64,000 nucleotides of DNA from Myxococcales bacterium (GTDB taxonomy: Bacteria > Myxococcota_A > UBA9160 > UBA4427): assembly GCA_012960035.1 (NCBI GenBank), contig DUBZ01000072.1, positions 35,210-99,209 on the forward strand. Direction: 5' to 3'. The number at the start of each line of letters is the position of its first letter. Position 1 is the first letter of the stretch. The notes under the pieces are model-generated. The model worked only from the letters and a program-made list of their open reading frames with translations, searched no databases and had not been told where the DNA came from. Both the position numbers and the translations under genes were made by a program. Shown here in pieces: positions 1 to 8,811 of this stretch.

Positions 1-1625
1 GCGATTGTATTGCGATCGCGCCGTTCGAGAAACGAAAAGTAGCCCGACTGGCCATTCACTTTGTCGACTAGGCGAACCGACCCCACCTTGTACTCGCGGG
101 CGACGAGCGCGTCGACTTCAGGCACTAGCTGCGGGATGCCTGGGAGCGGACGCTCGCGTAGCCTGCGGCTGAACATGTAGAACGTGGGCTTCTTGCCGAA
201 CACGTATGGGTAGTCGGCTTTCTCGTGTCCAGGCAGGCCAGTTCCCAGACTGTCACCTTGGGCCCGCCCGTGATGGGCGATATGGCTGTCTGTGATCCCG
301 TGTACGTCTTGTACAGAGAGCTCCGAGTAGTACGCGACGGCACCGATTGCCCCGGTCGCAAGGCTTTCGCCCGGTTTTCCATAGTGGGCGAAGAACTCTC
401 CGATCACCCGATGGCGATTTACGTACCAGCGTTCGAGTTCGACCCCGCGATAGTTCCCGTGCATCAACTCTGGCTTCGCGACCCAAGCGCTCTCGATGGG
501 TGTCGAATGGAATCCAGTGCCGACCAGTCCCAAGAACAGCGCGACTTTTACGAGTGTCCCGCTCGAAGCCGCTGTGGCTCTGGACGCGCGCTCGAGCGCA
601 ACGCCGGTGAGCAAATAAATGAACGGAAGCACAGGAACAAAGAAGCGATACATCGCCATATAGTCGCCCCCGACCGCGCAGATATATCCGGTGTAGACCA
701 TGACGATCGCGGCGCAAAGAAGAGCGAAGCCTCGCGGTGCATCTGACGCCTGCGTGCGGCCCCGAGCCCATACACCCAGGCCGATCGCGAATGCCCACGG
801 GAAAACGAAGTGAAGGGCGAAGAGTCCCGCGTACTGTGTGCCGCGAATCGCTTGGGCGACGCCACCGCCGGTTTTTGCATAGAAGGTGTTGGGGAGCGGA
901 TAGCCAAAGTAAGACCAGCGCCATGCGATATAGATCGTGACCAGAACCGCGTACGCGGCGAGAGGCACGAGGCATCTGGCGACCGCGGTGCCTGAACCTT
1001 GTTTTGATGCGCCGGAATGGTTGGCGCTCGAAAGCAGCATCGCACCGCCGACGATCCCGGCGATCATCACGCCCTCTGGGCGGGTGAGGGACGCGAGCAA
1101 CAAACAGCCACTACTGAGCCAGGCGTCCCGCGCACCGAAGGTTGTGAGAAAGCGCGCGCAAAAATAAGTCGCGCCGACGATCCAACACGTGAAGAAGTTG
1201 GTCTCCATCCCCGACGTCGCCCAGGTGGCAAAGGGGCCAGAGCACGCGAGGGCGAGGCACGGCACGACGGCGAAGCGCGAAGTCCATCCGAGCAAGCGCC
1301 CAAAGTCGTAGACGAATGCCATCACGGCAATGCTCGCGACAACGCCTAGCCATTGGCTCGCTGCCGGGACGTCTGCACCCATGGCGAGAACGCCCGTCGA
1401 GATCAAGAGCCAGAGAAAGTTCGTATACCCCTCAACCGGCGCTTCGCCCACGTTCCACACAAACCCATTTCCAGCGAAAAGGTTCTGCGCGTAACGAAAC
1501 GTGATGAACGCGTCTTCGGTGACACACGCGAGATACACGCTGTGCGCGATGAAGAGGAGTGCGGTGAATCCGCAGAGTGCCGCGGCACGCGGATCGAGTC
1601 TAAGGCGCTCCGCAAATGAAGACAT
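1..1625 (-). CDS. GT-C membrane glycosyltransferase, AftB-like (5' part; runs off left edge)
   Basis: An open frame of 541 codons starts at an ATG (complement of 1623-1625) and meets no stop before the window edge, so the C-terminus is missing. The protein is polytopic, with a hydrophobic segment near residues 17-34. An acidic Glu37-Asp38 pair follows in a conserved block (TEDAFITFRYAQNLFAGNG, then VEGYTNFLW near 64-72). This block is typical of GT-C enzymes such as mycobacterial arabinofuranosyltransferase AftB and its many uncharacterised relatives, which use polyprenyl-phosphate sugars outside the membrane. More membrane segments follow, and the last third is soluble. The donor and acceptor cannot be read from the sequence. 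No partner gene lies upstream within 850 bases. Confidence 0.8.
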   Translation of the reverse strand, partial: MSSFAERLRLDPRAAALCGFTALLFIAHSVYLACVTEDAFITFRYAQNLFAGNGFVWNVGEAPVEGYTNFLWLLISTGVLAMGADVPAASQWLGVVASIAVMAFVYDFGRLLGWTSRFAVVPCLALACSGPFATWATSGMETNFFTCWIVGATYFCARFLTTFGARDAWLSSGCLLLASLTRPEGVMIAGIVGGAMLLSSANHSGASKQGSGTAVARCLVPLAAYAVLVTIYIAWRWSYFGYPLPNTFYAKTGGGVAQAIRGTQYAGLFALHFVFPWAFAIGLGVWARGRTQASDAPRGFALLCAAIVMVYTGYICAVGGDYMAMYRFFVPVLPFIYLLTGVALERASRATAASSGTLVKVALFLGLVGTGFHSTPIESAWVAKPELMHGNYRGVELERWYVNRHRVIGEFFAHYGKPGESLATGAIGAVAYYSELSVQDVHGITDSHIAHHGRAQGDSLGTGLPGHEKADYPYVFGKKPTFYMFSRRLRERPLPGIPQLVPEVDALVAREYKVGSVRLVDKVNGQSGYFSFLERRDRNTI

Positions 1626-2302
1626 CGGACTCAAAGCCTATCACAGCAACGCGGTTCGATTGGTTGTGGGGTACGTGGGGGGGGGCTTGCGAAAGGCGTT
1701 CGCGCTCAAATAGAGCGCCGCTTCCGGCCGATAGACGCGGCCGAACCCAAGACGGGTGTGGCGCATGCCCGCAACTCGGAACGGACGCGATAAAATGCGG
1801 AGATCAAAGGCTCGTGCGTAGTGACACGACCAGCAAGTTCGTTGCGCGAACTCGCGATGCGCGTGGCACGGCTCGCGGCGGGGGCTCTCGTTTGTTTGCG
1901 CGCACCGACGCTCCCGGGTGAAGTCGACCAACGGGCGTACAACCGAAGTGCCCCCGGCCAGGGAAGTGCGGCTGCCGTCCCCATCACTGAAAGCCTTGGA
2001 TCGCGCTTCGTTCCTCTCGTGGTCTGCCACGCGAGCCGGTATTCCCTGCCCGGCTCCGCGACCGCGAGCTTCACGGTGTCTTCGCCGGCCAATTACAGCC
2101 AGCCGGCCCGGGCATCACGTTCTATGCCGGGGGACGAAGCGAGCGATGCGCCCGCTCGCCTAGGTGAGATTCGTGGTTTTCGGCTCCCCGCCGTCGCGTT
2201 ACGGTCGCAGGCCTCGGTCGCACTCGAACTTGCCTCCAGGCCTCGCGTTTCTTTACAGGAACGCCGCGTATCGTTATTGTCCCGCGGATCCGTTTGCCCG
2301 AC

Positions 2303-2345
2303 CTCGGGAAACCCCGAGATTCCCCATGTCGAATCGACGGGAATC
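2303..2345 (+). promoter_or_regulatory. Two adjoining hairpins in the ipdA leader
   Basis: CTCGGG (2303-2308) pairs with CCCGAG (2313-2318) around an AAAC loop. GATTCCC (2318-2324) pairs with GGGAATC (2339-2345). The two stems share base 2318 at their junction. They lie about 130 bases upstream of the ipdA start. They could be leader RNA structure or operator half-sites; no poly-T follows, so a simple terminator is unlikely. Confidence 0.3.
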
Positions 2346-2406
2346 CCCTAGGGGGTTTCGCGATTTCGCAAGATCCGGGCGGGCATTTCGCGATAATCCG
2401 GGCCTC

Positions 2407-2419
2407 GGCCCATTGGGCC
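2407..2419. promoter_or_regulatory. Palindrome upstream of ipdA (candidate operator)
   Basis: GGCCCA-T-TGGGCC is a perfect 6-base inverted repeat with a one-base centre, 58 bases before the ipdA start codon. In actinobacteria this pathway is controlled by the TetR repressor KstR2, which binds palindromes, but its known site differs and no TetR gene is in the window. The regulatory role is inferred from position only. Confidence 0.3.
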
Positions 2420-2477
2420 GTGGCATTCCTCGCACATCGGGGACGCGCCCGCGTTCCCGTTTGAAAGGTTCCTGTCC

Positions 2478-3326
2478 GTGAACAAACGCACGACTGAGCA
2501 CGAAGTCATCGCCGAACTGCGCGATGGAATGACGATCGGCATTGGGGGCTGGGGTTCCCGGCGCAAACCGATGTCACTCGTCCGCGAAATTATTCGCTCC
2601 GACCTCAAAGACCTCACCCTTGTTTCTTACGGCGGTCCCGATGTAGGGCTGCTCTGCGCGACGGGCAAAGTAAAGAAGGTTGTCTACGGCTTCGTTTCCT
2701 TGGACTCGATCCCGCTCGAGCCCCACTTCCGAAAGGCGCGTCAGACCGCGTCGATCGAAGCAGTCGAACTCGACGAAGGCATGCTGCAGTGGGGGCTCAT
2801 TGCAGCTGTTCACCGCGTTCCCTTCTTGCCGACCCGCGCCGGCCTTGGGTCGGACATCGAGAAGAACAACCCCGACTTCAAGACCGTGAAGTCGCCCTAC
2901 GCCGACGGCGGCACCTTCATCGCGATGCCCGCCATCGAACTCGACGTCGCGCTGATCCACATGAACCGCGGCGACGAACGCGGCAACGGCCAGTTCCTTG
3001 GCCCCGACCCGTTCTTCGACGACCTCTACTGCTTGGCCGCGAAGCGTCGCTTCATGTCGGTAGAAAAGATCATCCCGACCGCAGACCTCATCAAAGAAGG
3101 CAGTGTTCACACCCTGCGCATCAACCGCACCATGGTCGACGGTGTGATCGAAGCGCCGAACGGCGCCCACTTCACCGAATGCCCGCCCGACTACAATCGC
3201 GACGAAGCGTTTCAAAAGGAATACGCCGCGACGGCCAAGGACCCTGATGCCTGGGAGGCCTTCAAAGAGCGCTACCTCAACGTGGGCTCAGAAAAGGAAT
3301 ACCAGGAGGCGGTGAAGAACCGATGA
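2478..3326 (+). CDS. ipdA: IpdA: COCHEA-CoA hydrolase alpha subunit (CoA-transferase fold)
   Basis: The 282-residue protein is a class I CoA-transferase-fold alpha subunit. It closely resembles mycobacterial IpdA (Rv3551), including GIGGWGSRRKPM (21-32), YGGPDVGLLC (51-60) and GFVSLDS (71-77). With IpdB it hydrolytically opens the last carbocyclic ring of steroid C/D-ring intermediates (COCHEA-CoA). IpdAB is known to use a Glu in IpdA, not the beta-subunit Glu of true CoA-transferases; Glu100 in DEGML is the likely equivalent. The start is GTG. The gene overlaps ipdB by 4 bases and opens the operon. Confidence 0.92.
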   Translation: MNKRTTEHEVIAELRDGMTIGIGGWGSRRKPMSLVREIIRSDLKDLTLVSYGGPDVGLLCATGKVKKVVYGFVSLDSIPLEPHFRKARQTASIEAVELDEGMLQWGLIAAVHRVPFLPTRAGLGSDIEKNNPDFKTVKSPYADGGTFIAMPAIELDVALIHMNRGDERGNGQFLGPDPFFDDLYCLAAKRRFMSVEKIIPTADLIKEGSVHTLRINRTMVDGVIEAPNGAHFTECPPDYNRDEAFQKEYAATAKDPDAWEAFKERYLNVGSEKEYQEAVKNR

Positions 3327-4087
3327 GCGATTTTACTCGTGCTGAACAATGTGCTGTCGCGATCGCCGAATGCTTTCGCGGCGACGGCGAAATTCTAGTT
3401 AGCCCCATCGGGAACATCCCGCAGCTTGGCGCGCGCTTGGCGAAGCTGACCTTCGAGCCCGACCTGTTGCTGACCGACGGCGTGGCTTCGATCGTCGACA
3501 CCTGCCAGCCGATCGGGGGTGCACCGGGTGGCCCCGAGCCGGTCGTCGAAAGTTGGATGCCGTACCGCACGATCTTCGAAAACCTGTCCTCTGGCAGACG
3601 CCACGTGATGATGGGCGCGACCCAGATTGATCGCTTCGGCAACCAGAACATCGCGTGCATTGGCGACTTCAAGAAACCCAAGGCACAGCTCTTGGGGATG
3701 CGCGGCGCACCGGGCAATACGATCAACCACACGACCAGCTACTGGGTGCCGAACCACAGCCCCAAGGTCTTCGTGGAGCAAGTCGACGTGGTGTCGGGTG
3801 TTGGTTACGACCGCGCGGCCAAGCTCGGAGCCGAGGCGACGAAGTACCACGAAATTCGCCGCGTCGTTTCGAACTTATGCGTCCTCGACTTCGGTGGCCC
3901 CGACCACGCCATGCGTCTTGTTTCTACCCACTCGGGCGTAAGCGTCGATGACGTAGTTGCTGCAACGCGTTTCGAACTTGTGGTTGAAGACGTGGCTGAA
4001 ACCCGCGCCCCGACTGCGGACGAAGTCACCATCATGCGCGAAAAACTCGACCCGAACGGCGTCGGGTCCAAAGAAGTTCAAGGCTAA
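3323..4087 (+). CDS. ipdB: IpdB: COCHEA-CoA hydrolase beta subunit
   Basis: The 254-residue protein has the CoA-transferase beta fold and matches mycobacterial IpdB (Rv3552). Its ATG overlaps the ipdA stop (ATGA), so the two subunits are translationally coupled. Recognisable blocks include DRFGNQN in the middle and a GAPGN-type segment. The catalytic Glu-containing motif of classical beta-subunits is not evident, as expected for an IpdAB hydrolase. It acts in the cytoplasm as a heteromer with IpdA in steroid ring C opening. Confidence 0.9.
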   Translation: MSDFTRAEQCAVAIAECFRGDGEILVSPIGNIPQLGARLAKLTFEPDLLLTDGVASIVDTCQPIGGAPGGPEPVVESWMPYRTIFENLSSGRRHVMMGATQIDRFGNQNIACIGDFKKPKAQLLGMRGAPGNTINHTTSYWVPNHSPKVFVEQVDVVSGVGYDRAAKLGAEATKYHEIRRVVSNLCVLDFGGPDHAMRLVSTHSGVSVDDVVAATRFELVVEDVAETRAPTADEVTIMREKLDPNGVGSKEVQG

Positions 4088-4115
4088 ACCGCGCGCAACT
4101 CCTGGAGTCCCCCCT

Positions 4116-5171
4116 TTGTCCTCCGCACTACACACCAAGATCTGCGATCTGTTGGGGATCCGTTATCCCATTATTCAGACGGGGATGGGTTGGGTCGCGA
4201 CTCCCGAACTCGCAGCTGCAGCAAGCAACGCGGGCGCAATTGGATTCCTTGCTGCTGCAACGATCCCGCCGCCGGAAGTCGAAGCTGCGATCCTTCGCGT
4301 CAAAGAGCTCACCGACAAACCCTTTGGCGTGAATTTTTTGATGGACGCACCCGGCGCAGACGTGATCAGCGACGCGATCATTCGTCAGGGTGTGAAGGCC
4401 GCGGGTTATAACCGCGCGCCAAGCGCCGACTTGATTAACAAGTTGAAGGGCGCAGGAGTTGTTTGTGTGCCGACCACGGGTGCTGTGAAGCACGTACAGA
4501 AGGCTGAACAACTCGGTGCCGACATCGTCATCGTGCAGGGTGGAGAAGGCGGCGGTCATACAGGCCCTGTTCCCACTTCGATCTTGTTGCCCGCCTCGGC
4601 TGCGGCGGTTGACGTACCGGTTGTTGGAGCGGGTGGTTTCAAAGACGGCAGAGGTCTGGTTGCCGCGCTCGCATACGGGGCCGCTGGCATCGCGATGGGA
4701 ACGCGCTTCGTTTTGACAAAAGAAAGCCCGGTTCCAAAGGCAAGCACCGACCGATTCCTTGCGGCCAATGTTGCAGACGTTGTTGTCACGTCACAGATCG
4801 ACGGGATGCCCCAGCGTGTCGTGATGAACGAACTCGTGAAGCGCCTCGAAAGTTCATCGGCACCGGAACGCTTGCTTTTGGCCATCAGGAACGGTCTCGC
4901 GTTTCGCAAAACAAGCGGAGCATCGATTGCAGACCTCGCGACCTCCGCGCTCAAGATGCGAAGCACCCAGCGCCTCACCAACGCTCAAACCATCATGGCC
5001 GCAAATGCACCGATGCTCGCGAAGAAGGGCATGGAGGAAGGAGACCCGGTTAACGGTTACTTGCCCGGCGGGAGTATTGCGGGCGTGATCGACGACATCC
5101 CGAGCTGCGAAGAGCTTGTACAACAAATCATGAGCGAAGCAGAAGCAACCATCAAAGCGCTCAGCAACTAG
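4116..5171 (+). CDS. ipdC: IpdC: flavin-dependent 2-nitropropane-dioxygenase-like oxidoreductase
   Basis: The 351-residue TIM-barrel flavoprotein belongs to the nitronate monooxygenase/enoyl-reductase family and resembles mycobacterial IpdC (Rv3553), which acts in the same ring-opening steps. Visible motifs are YPIIQTGMGWV near the N-terminus, the phosphate-binding QGGEGGGHTG in the middle, and GAGGFKDGRG. I chose the TTG at 4116 because GGAG (4104-4107) is well placed and the family's N-terminal motif begins shortly after. A longer in-frame extension back to 3957 would overlap ipdB and has no family match. echA20 follows after 17 bases. Confidence 0.87.
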   Translation: MSSALHTKICDLLGIRYPIIQTGMGWVATPELAAAASNAGAIGFLAAATIPPPEVEAAILRVKELTDKPFGVNFLMDAPGADVISDAIIRQGVKAAGYNRAPSADLINKLKGAGVVCVPTTGAVKHVQKAEQLGADIVIVQGGEGGGHTGPVPTSILLPASAAAVDVPVVGAGGFKDGRGLVAALAYGAAGIAMGTRFVLTKESPVPKASTDRFLAANVADVVVTSQIDGMPQRVVMNELVKRLESSSAPERLLLAIRNGLAFRKTSGASIADLATSALKMRSTQRLTNAQTIMAANAPMLAKKGMEEGDPVNGYLPGGSIAGVIDDIPSCEELVQQIMSEAEATIKALSN

Positions 5172-5188
5172 ATCGAGGCAGAAGCAAA

Positions 5189-5947
5189 ATGGCAATCGAC
5201 ATCGAGATCAGCGACGGCATTGGCGAGGTGGTGATCAACAACCCGCCCGTGAACGCGCTCGGAAGCAAAGCGTGGTTTGAGTTCGCGGAAGGCGTGAAGA
5301 AGCTTGGCGAGAACCCGGATGTCAACTGCGTAGTCATTCGCGCCGAAGGCAAGGGGTTTCAAGCGGGCGTCGACATCAAAGAACTTGCGGAAGACGGCAA
5401 CAAGATCTTGCAGGTGAACCGTGGCTGCTACGAGACGTTTGGGAACATCTATGATTGCCCCATCCCGGTGATCTCGGCAGTGCATGGTTATTGCATCGGT
5501 GGTGGCATTGGCATCTCGGGTGCCTCCGACATCGTGATCGCGTCGGAGTGTGCAACGTTTTCGCTTCCCGAAATCGACCGTGGCGCACTCGGCGCAGCAA
5601 CGCACTTGATGCGCTTGTTTGGAATGCAGAAGACGCGACGCATGCTCTACACCGGCGAAGCCATCGACGCACAAGAAGCGTTGCGCCTCGGTGGGATCGA
5701 GAGTGTCGTCCCGAAGGCGAAGTTGCGTGACGAAGCCATGAACCTTGCGCGCATCATTGCGGACAAATCGCCAAAGGCACTGCGGCTCGCCAAGTCGTCC
5801 CTCAACGGGATCGAACTGCTCGACCCCAAGCAAAGTTACAAGTTCGAGCAGGGGTTCACCCTCGAACTCTACATGTCACCCGACTCCCAAGAAGCGCGCG
5901 ATGCCTTCGTGGAAAAGCGCGACGCCACTTTTGACGACAAAAGCTAA
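5189..5947 (+). CDS. echA20: EchA20-like crotonase, ring-opening HIEC-CoA hydrolase
   Basis: The 252-residue enoyl-CoA hydratase/isomerase-superfamily protein matches mycobacterial EchA20 (Rv3550), which hydrolytically opens steroid ring D. It shares the unusual GFQAGVDIKEL block (about 55-66) at the oxyanion-hole region and HGYCIGGGIGISGASD (about 94-109). It sits directly after ipdABC, as these genes cluster in mycobacteria. It is a soluble CoA-thioester enzyme. Confidence 0.88.
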   Translation: MAIDIEISDGIGEVVINNPPVNALGSKAWFEFAEGVKKLGENPDVNCVVIRAEGKGFQAGVDIKELAEDGNKILQVNRGCYETFGNIYDCPIPVISAVHGYCIGGGIGISGASDIVIASECATFSLPEIDRGALGAATHLMRLFGMQKTRRMLYTGEAIDAQEALRLGGIESVVPKAKLRDEAMNLARIIADKSPKALRLAKSSLNGIELLDPKQSYKFEQGFTLELYMSPDSQEARDAFVEKRDATFDDKS

Positions 5948-5991
5948 GTCAACGACAACAACCTAGTCGAGCCGAAGCGAGCCTATAGAAG

Positions 5992-7161
5992 ATGGATCTG
6001 AACTTTACGACTGAACATGATGCCTTTCGCGACGAAGCGCGCAAATGGCTCGAAAGCAATGTCCCCTCGGAGCCGCTGAAGTCTTTCGATTCGAAAGAAG
6101 GCTTCGAAGAGCACCGCGAGTGGGAGCTGAAACTGAAAGCTGGCGGCTGGGCCATGGTGCCCTGGCCGGTCGAATACGGCGGTCGCGGCGCAGACTTGCT
6201 CGAATGGTTGATCTTCGAAGAAGAGTACTACCGCGCCGGCGCTCCTGGCCGCGTGAACCAGAACGGCATCTTCCTCCTCGGCCCGACCATCATGGAATTC
6301 GGCACCGACGAACAACGCGCGCGCTTCTTGCCCAAGATGGCGTCGAGCGAAGAAGTTTGGGCGCAGGGTTGGTCCGAGCCGAACGCGGGTTCCGACATGG
6401 CGAACATCCAAGCCACAGCGATTCTCGACGGCGACGAGTATGTGATCAACGGACAGAAGACCTGGGCATCGCGCGGCGCGTATGCACATTGGCTCTTCGG
6501 CATGTTTCGCACGGACCCCGACTCGAAGCGACACAACGGCTTGACCTTCATCTTGTGTCCTCTCGATGCGCCGGGCGTCACGGTGCGACCGATTGAAAAG
6601 CTCAGTGGCAAGGCGGCGTTCGCCGAAGTCTTCTTCGACAATGCGCGGGTCAAAGCAGAGAACCGACTCGGTCCGGTCAATGAAGGCTGGAGCGTCGCGA
6701 TGGCGACCGCGGGTTTCGAGCGCGGCTTGATGCTTCGCAGCCCAGCGCGCTTTCAAAACACCGCGCAGAAGTTGGTCCGACTGTTTCGCGAAACCGAAGC
6801 CAGTGGCGAGTTCATCGACCCGTCGGTGCGCGACGCGGTGGCGCGCTGTTGGATGGACGCCGAGGCCTACACGCTCAACACGTACCAAACCGTCTCGCGG
6901 CTTTTGACCGGCGGCAAGATCGGCGCTGAGGCAAGTTTGAATAAAATTTTCTGGTCCGAACTGGACATCAAGATGCACGAACTCGCACTCGAGTTGCTCG
7001 GTGCCCGCGGTGAACTGCTGCCGGGTGCACCAGGCGCAAAGGGTGTGTCGGACTGGCTCGACGGTTACATCTTCGCACTCGCGGGCCCTATCTATGCGGG
7101 TACAAACGAAGTGCAACGCAACATCATCGCCGAACGCATCCTTGGCCTTCCAAGGAAGTAG
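5992..7161 (+). CDS. fadE31: Acyl-CoA dehydrogenase, FadE31-like (alpha subunit)
   Basis: The 389-residue flavin acyl-CoA dehydrogenase is nearly collinear with mycobacterial FadE31, including its start (MDLNF), the EEEYYRAGAPGR block and the C-terminal YAGTNEVQRNIIAER. It carries the FAD-binding WSEPNAGSD (127-135). The usual MCAD-type catalytic Glu in the C-terminal motif is Ala. Glu243 in GFERG matches the catalytic base position of isovaleryl-CoA-dehydrogenase-type enzymes. It probably pairs with the next gene as an alpha2beta2 enzyme acting on a ring-opened steroid CoA. Confidence 0.85.
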   Translation: MDLNFTTEHDAFRDEARKWLESNVPSEPLKSFDSKEGFEEHREWELKLKAGGWAMVPWPVEYGGRGADLLEWLIFEEEYYRAGAPGRVNQNGIFLLGPTIMEFGTDEQRARFLPKMASSEEVWAQGWSEPNAGSDMANIQATAILDGDEYVINGQKTWASRGAYAHWLFGMFRTDPDSKRHNGLTFILCPLDAPGVTVRPIEKLSGKAAFAEVFFDNARVKAENRLGPVNEGWSVAMATAGFERGLMLRSPARFQNTAQKLVRLFRETEASGEFIDPSVRDAVARCWMDAEAYTLNTYQTVSRLLTGGKIGAEASLNKIFWSELDIKMHELALELLGARGELLPGAPGAKGVSDWLDGYIFALAGPIYAGTNEVQRNIIAERILGLPRK

Positions 7162-7170
7162 GACAGAATC

Positions 7171-8232
7171 ATGGAATTCGTATTCACAGAAGATCAACTC
7201 TTGTTGCAGCAAACCGTGCGCGATTTCTTGGACGGCGAGTGCGCGGTTGAACACGTGCGCGCCATGTGGGACACCGAGACGGGTCGTAGCCCTGAGTTTT
7301 GGGGCAAGCTCGCCGAGATCGGAGTCCCCGGACTCTTGGTGCCGGAAGAACACGATGGCCTCGGGATGAACGAAGTCGACATGGTGCTGGTGCTAGAAGA
7401 GACGGGCCGCGCTGGAACCGCAGAGCCGGTGATCCACACCGCGTTCGTCGGTGTGCCGCTGCTTGCGGAAAGTGGCGCCGATGCCATCGCAAAAGAATGG
7501 CTCCCCAAGGTTGCCGCCGGCGAGGCGATCCTTGCGGTGGGACATGAGCAAAGTCCTTTCGTGAGCGACGCCCACATCGCTGACCTCTTGCTGCTTTCTT
7601 CGGGTGATGCGGTACACGCCGTGCCGGCCGCGGATGTTCAAGTGACGCCTCAAGCCGCGAACGATCCCGCCAAGAAGATCGCAAGCGTTGAATGGACCCC
7701 GAGTGCGGGGACCTTGCTCGCCGATGGCGATGCGGGTCGCACATTGCAGGCTGCTGCGTTTGATCGCGGTGTTCTCGGAGCCGCCGCGCAACTTCTCGGT
7801 GTGGGTCAGCAGTTGATCGAGATGGCGGTTCTCTACGCAACCCAGCGAAAGCAATTCGGCGTTCCGATCGGTTCCTTCCAGGCTGTGAAGCATATGCTCG
7901 CCAATGAGAAGGTGAAGGTCGAATACGCGCGCACGTTGGTGTATCGCGCAGCAGACTCCGTCGCGCACAACCGCCCAAGTCGCGCGGTTGACGTATCGAT
8001 GGCGAAGATCGCAACCAGCGAAGCCGCAGTCGCAACGGCGAAGACTGCGCTGCAGGTCCATGGCGCGCTTGGATACACGTGGGAGCAGGACCTCCACGTT
8101 TGGATGCGCCGCGCTTGGTCGCTCGACGCTTCCTGGGGATCGCTCCCTTACCACCGAGCCCGTCTTGCGGGTGCAGTGATCGACGGAAACGCACCCGCGA
8201 TCAGCTTTGGATACAGCGCACCTGCGGCATGA
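7171..8232 (+). CDS. Acyl-CoA dehydrogenase beta-type subunit (FadE32/33-like)
   Basis: The 353-residue acyl-CoA dehydrogenase-family protein lies 9 bases after the alpha subunit. The C-terminal half has RKQFGVPIGSFQAVKHML and QVHGALGYTWEQD, typical of beta subunits of the mycobacterial heterotetrameric steroid dehydrogenases. The central domain lacks a clear WSEP-type FAD motif, and the Glu of the alpha subunit's FERG is replaced by FDRG. It therefore probably needs the preceding FadE31-like partner for activity. Confidence 0.8.
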   Translation: MEFVFTEDQLLLQQTVRDFLDGECAVEHVRAMWDTETGRSPEFWGKLAEIGVPGLLVPEEHDGLGMNEVDMVLVLEETGRAGTAEPVIHTAFVGVPLLAESGADAIAKEWLPKVAAGEAILAVGHEQSPFVSDAHIADLLLLSSGDAVHAVPAADVQVTPQAANDPAKKIASVEWTPSAGTLLADGDAGRTLQAAAFDRGVLGAAAQLLGVGQQLIEMAVLYATQRKQFGVPIGSFQAVKHMLANEKVKVEYARTLVYRAADSVAHNRPSRAVDVSMAKIATSEAAVATAKTALQVHGALGYTWEQDLHVWMRRAWSLDASWGSLPYHRARLAGAVIDGNAPAISFGYSAPAA

Positions 8233-8301
8233 GCCGCGCGTCGCGAGTCGACCACCAAAAGAAACAGCGCCACGTAACGAAGAGAACGACGAGGAAATAA
8301 A

Positions 8302-8733
8302 ATGTCCGAGACGCAAGTTCCCGCGATTGAAGGTTGGTTCACTGACGGCCCCGAACCGCGGTTGTTGGGCACTAAGTGCACCCAGTGCAGCACGTACTTC
8401 TTCCCCAAAGAATCGACCTACTGCCGCAATCCCGGTTGCCAGTCATCCGAGTTCGAAGAAGTGCCACTAAGCCGTGTCGGCACGATTTGGTCCTACGCCG
8501 AACACCACTACAAGCCGCCGGCACCGTACATCGCCGACGATCCCTTTGTGCCCTACACGATTGCCGCGGTTGAACTCGCGGAAGAAAAGCTCGTGGTCCT
8601 CGGGCAAATGGCCGCCGGCGTAAAGCACGCGGACCTCAAGGCTGGCATGCAGGTCGAGTTGGTTGTCGAGCGTATCTACGACGTCGACAACGTCGAACAC
8701 ACGATCTGGAAGTGGAAGCCCATCGCGGTCTAA
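8302..8733 (+). CDS. DUF35 OB-fold/zinc-ribbon acyl-CoA-binding protein
   Basis: The 143-residue protein has a zinc ribbon (Cys26, Cys29, Cys41, Cys46) followed by an OB-fold domain, the standard DUF35 arrangement. DUF35 proteins dock onto thiolase-fold Ltp proteins and deliver or activate the CoA substrate, as in the ChsH2/Ltp2 steroid aldolase and acetoacetyl-CoA synthases. The next gene is such a thiolase, supporting a two-subunit complex. A good Shine-Dalgarno-like GAGGAA lies just before the ATG. Confidence 0.87.
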   Translation: MSETQVPAIEGWFTDGPEPRLLGTKCTQCSTYFFPKESTYCRNPGCQSSEFEEVPLSRVGTIWSYAEHHYKPPAPYIADDPFVPYTIAAVELAEEKLVVLGQMAAGVKHADLKAGMQVELVVERIYDVDNVEHTIWKWKPIAV

Positions 8734-8811
8734 GCCGCAAAGCCAAATCAAGCGCACTCGAAACGAATTGACGACGCGGCAAAGCCGCAACGAAACGCAA
8801 GGAGACAGACG

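Larger units (their letters stand above)
1626..2477. other. Long intergenic region upstream of the ipd operon
   Basis: About 850 bases lie between the divergent glycosyltransferase and ipdA. Open frames exist on both strands (for example + 1821-2351), but their translations are Arg/Ser/Pro-rich with no recognisable motif, as expected for GC-rich non-coding DNA. The 3' part, from about 2300, holds short inverted repeats listed separately and presumably carries the promoter and control sites of the catabolic operon. Confidence 0.6.

Noticed and set aside
1821..2351. 176-codon open frame in the region upstream of ipdA
   Set aside because: Low-complexity Ser/Arg/Pro-rich translation, no motif, overlapping frames on both strands, typical of GC-rich non-coding DNA.
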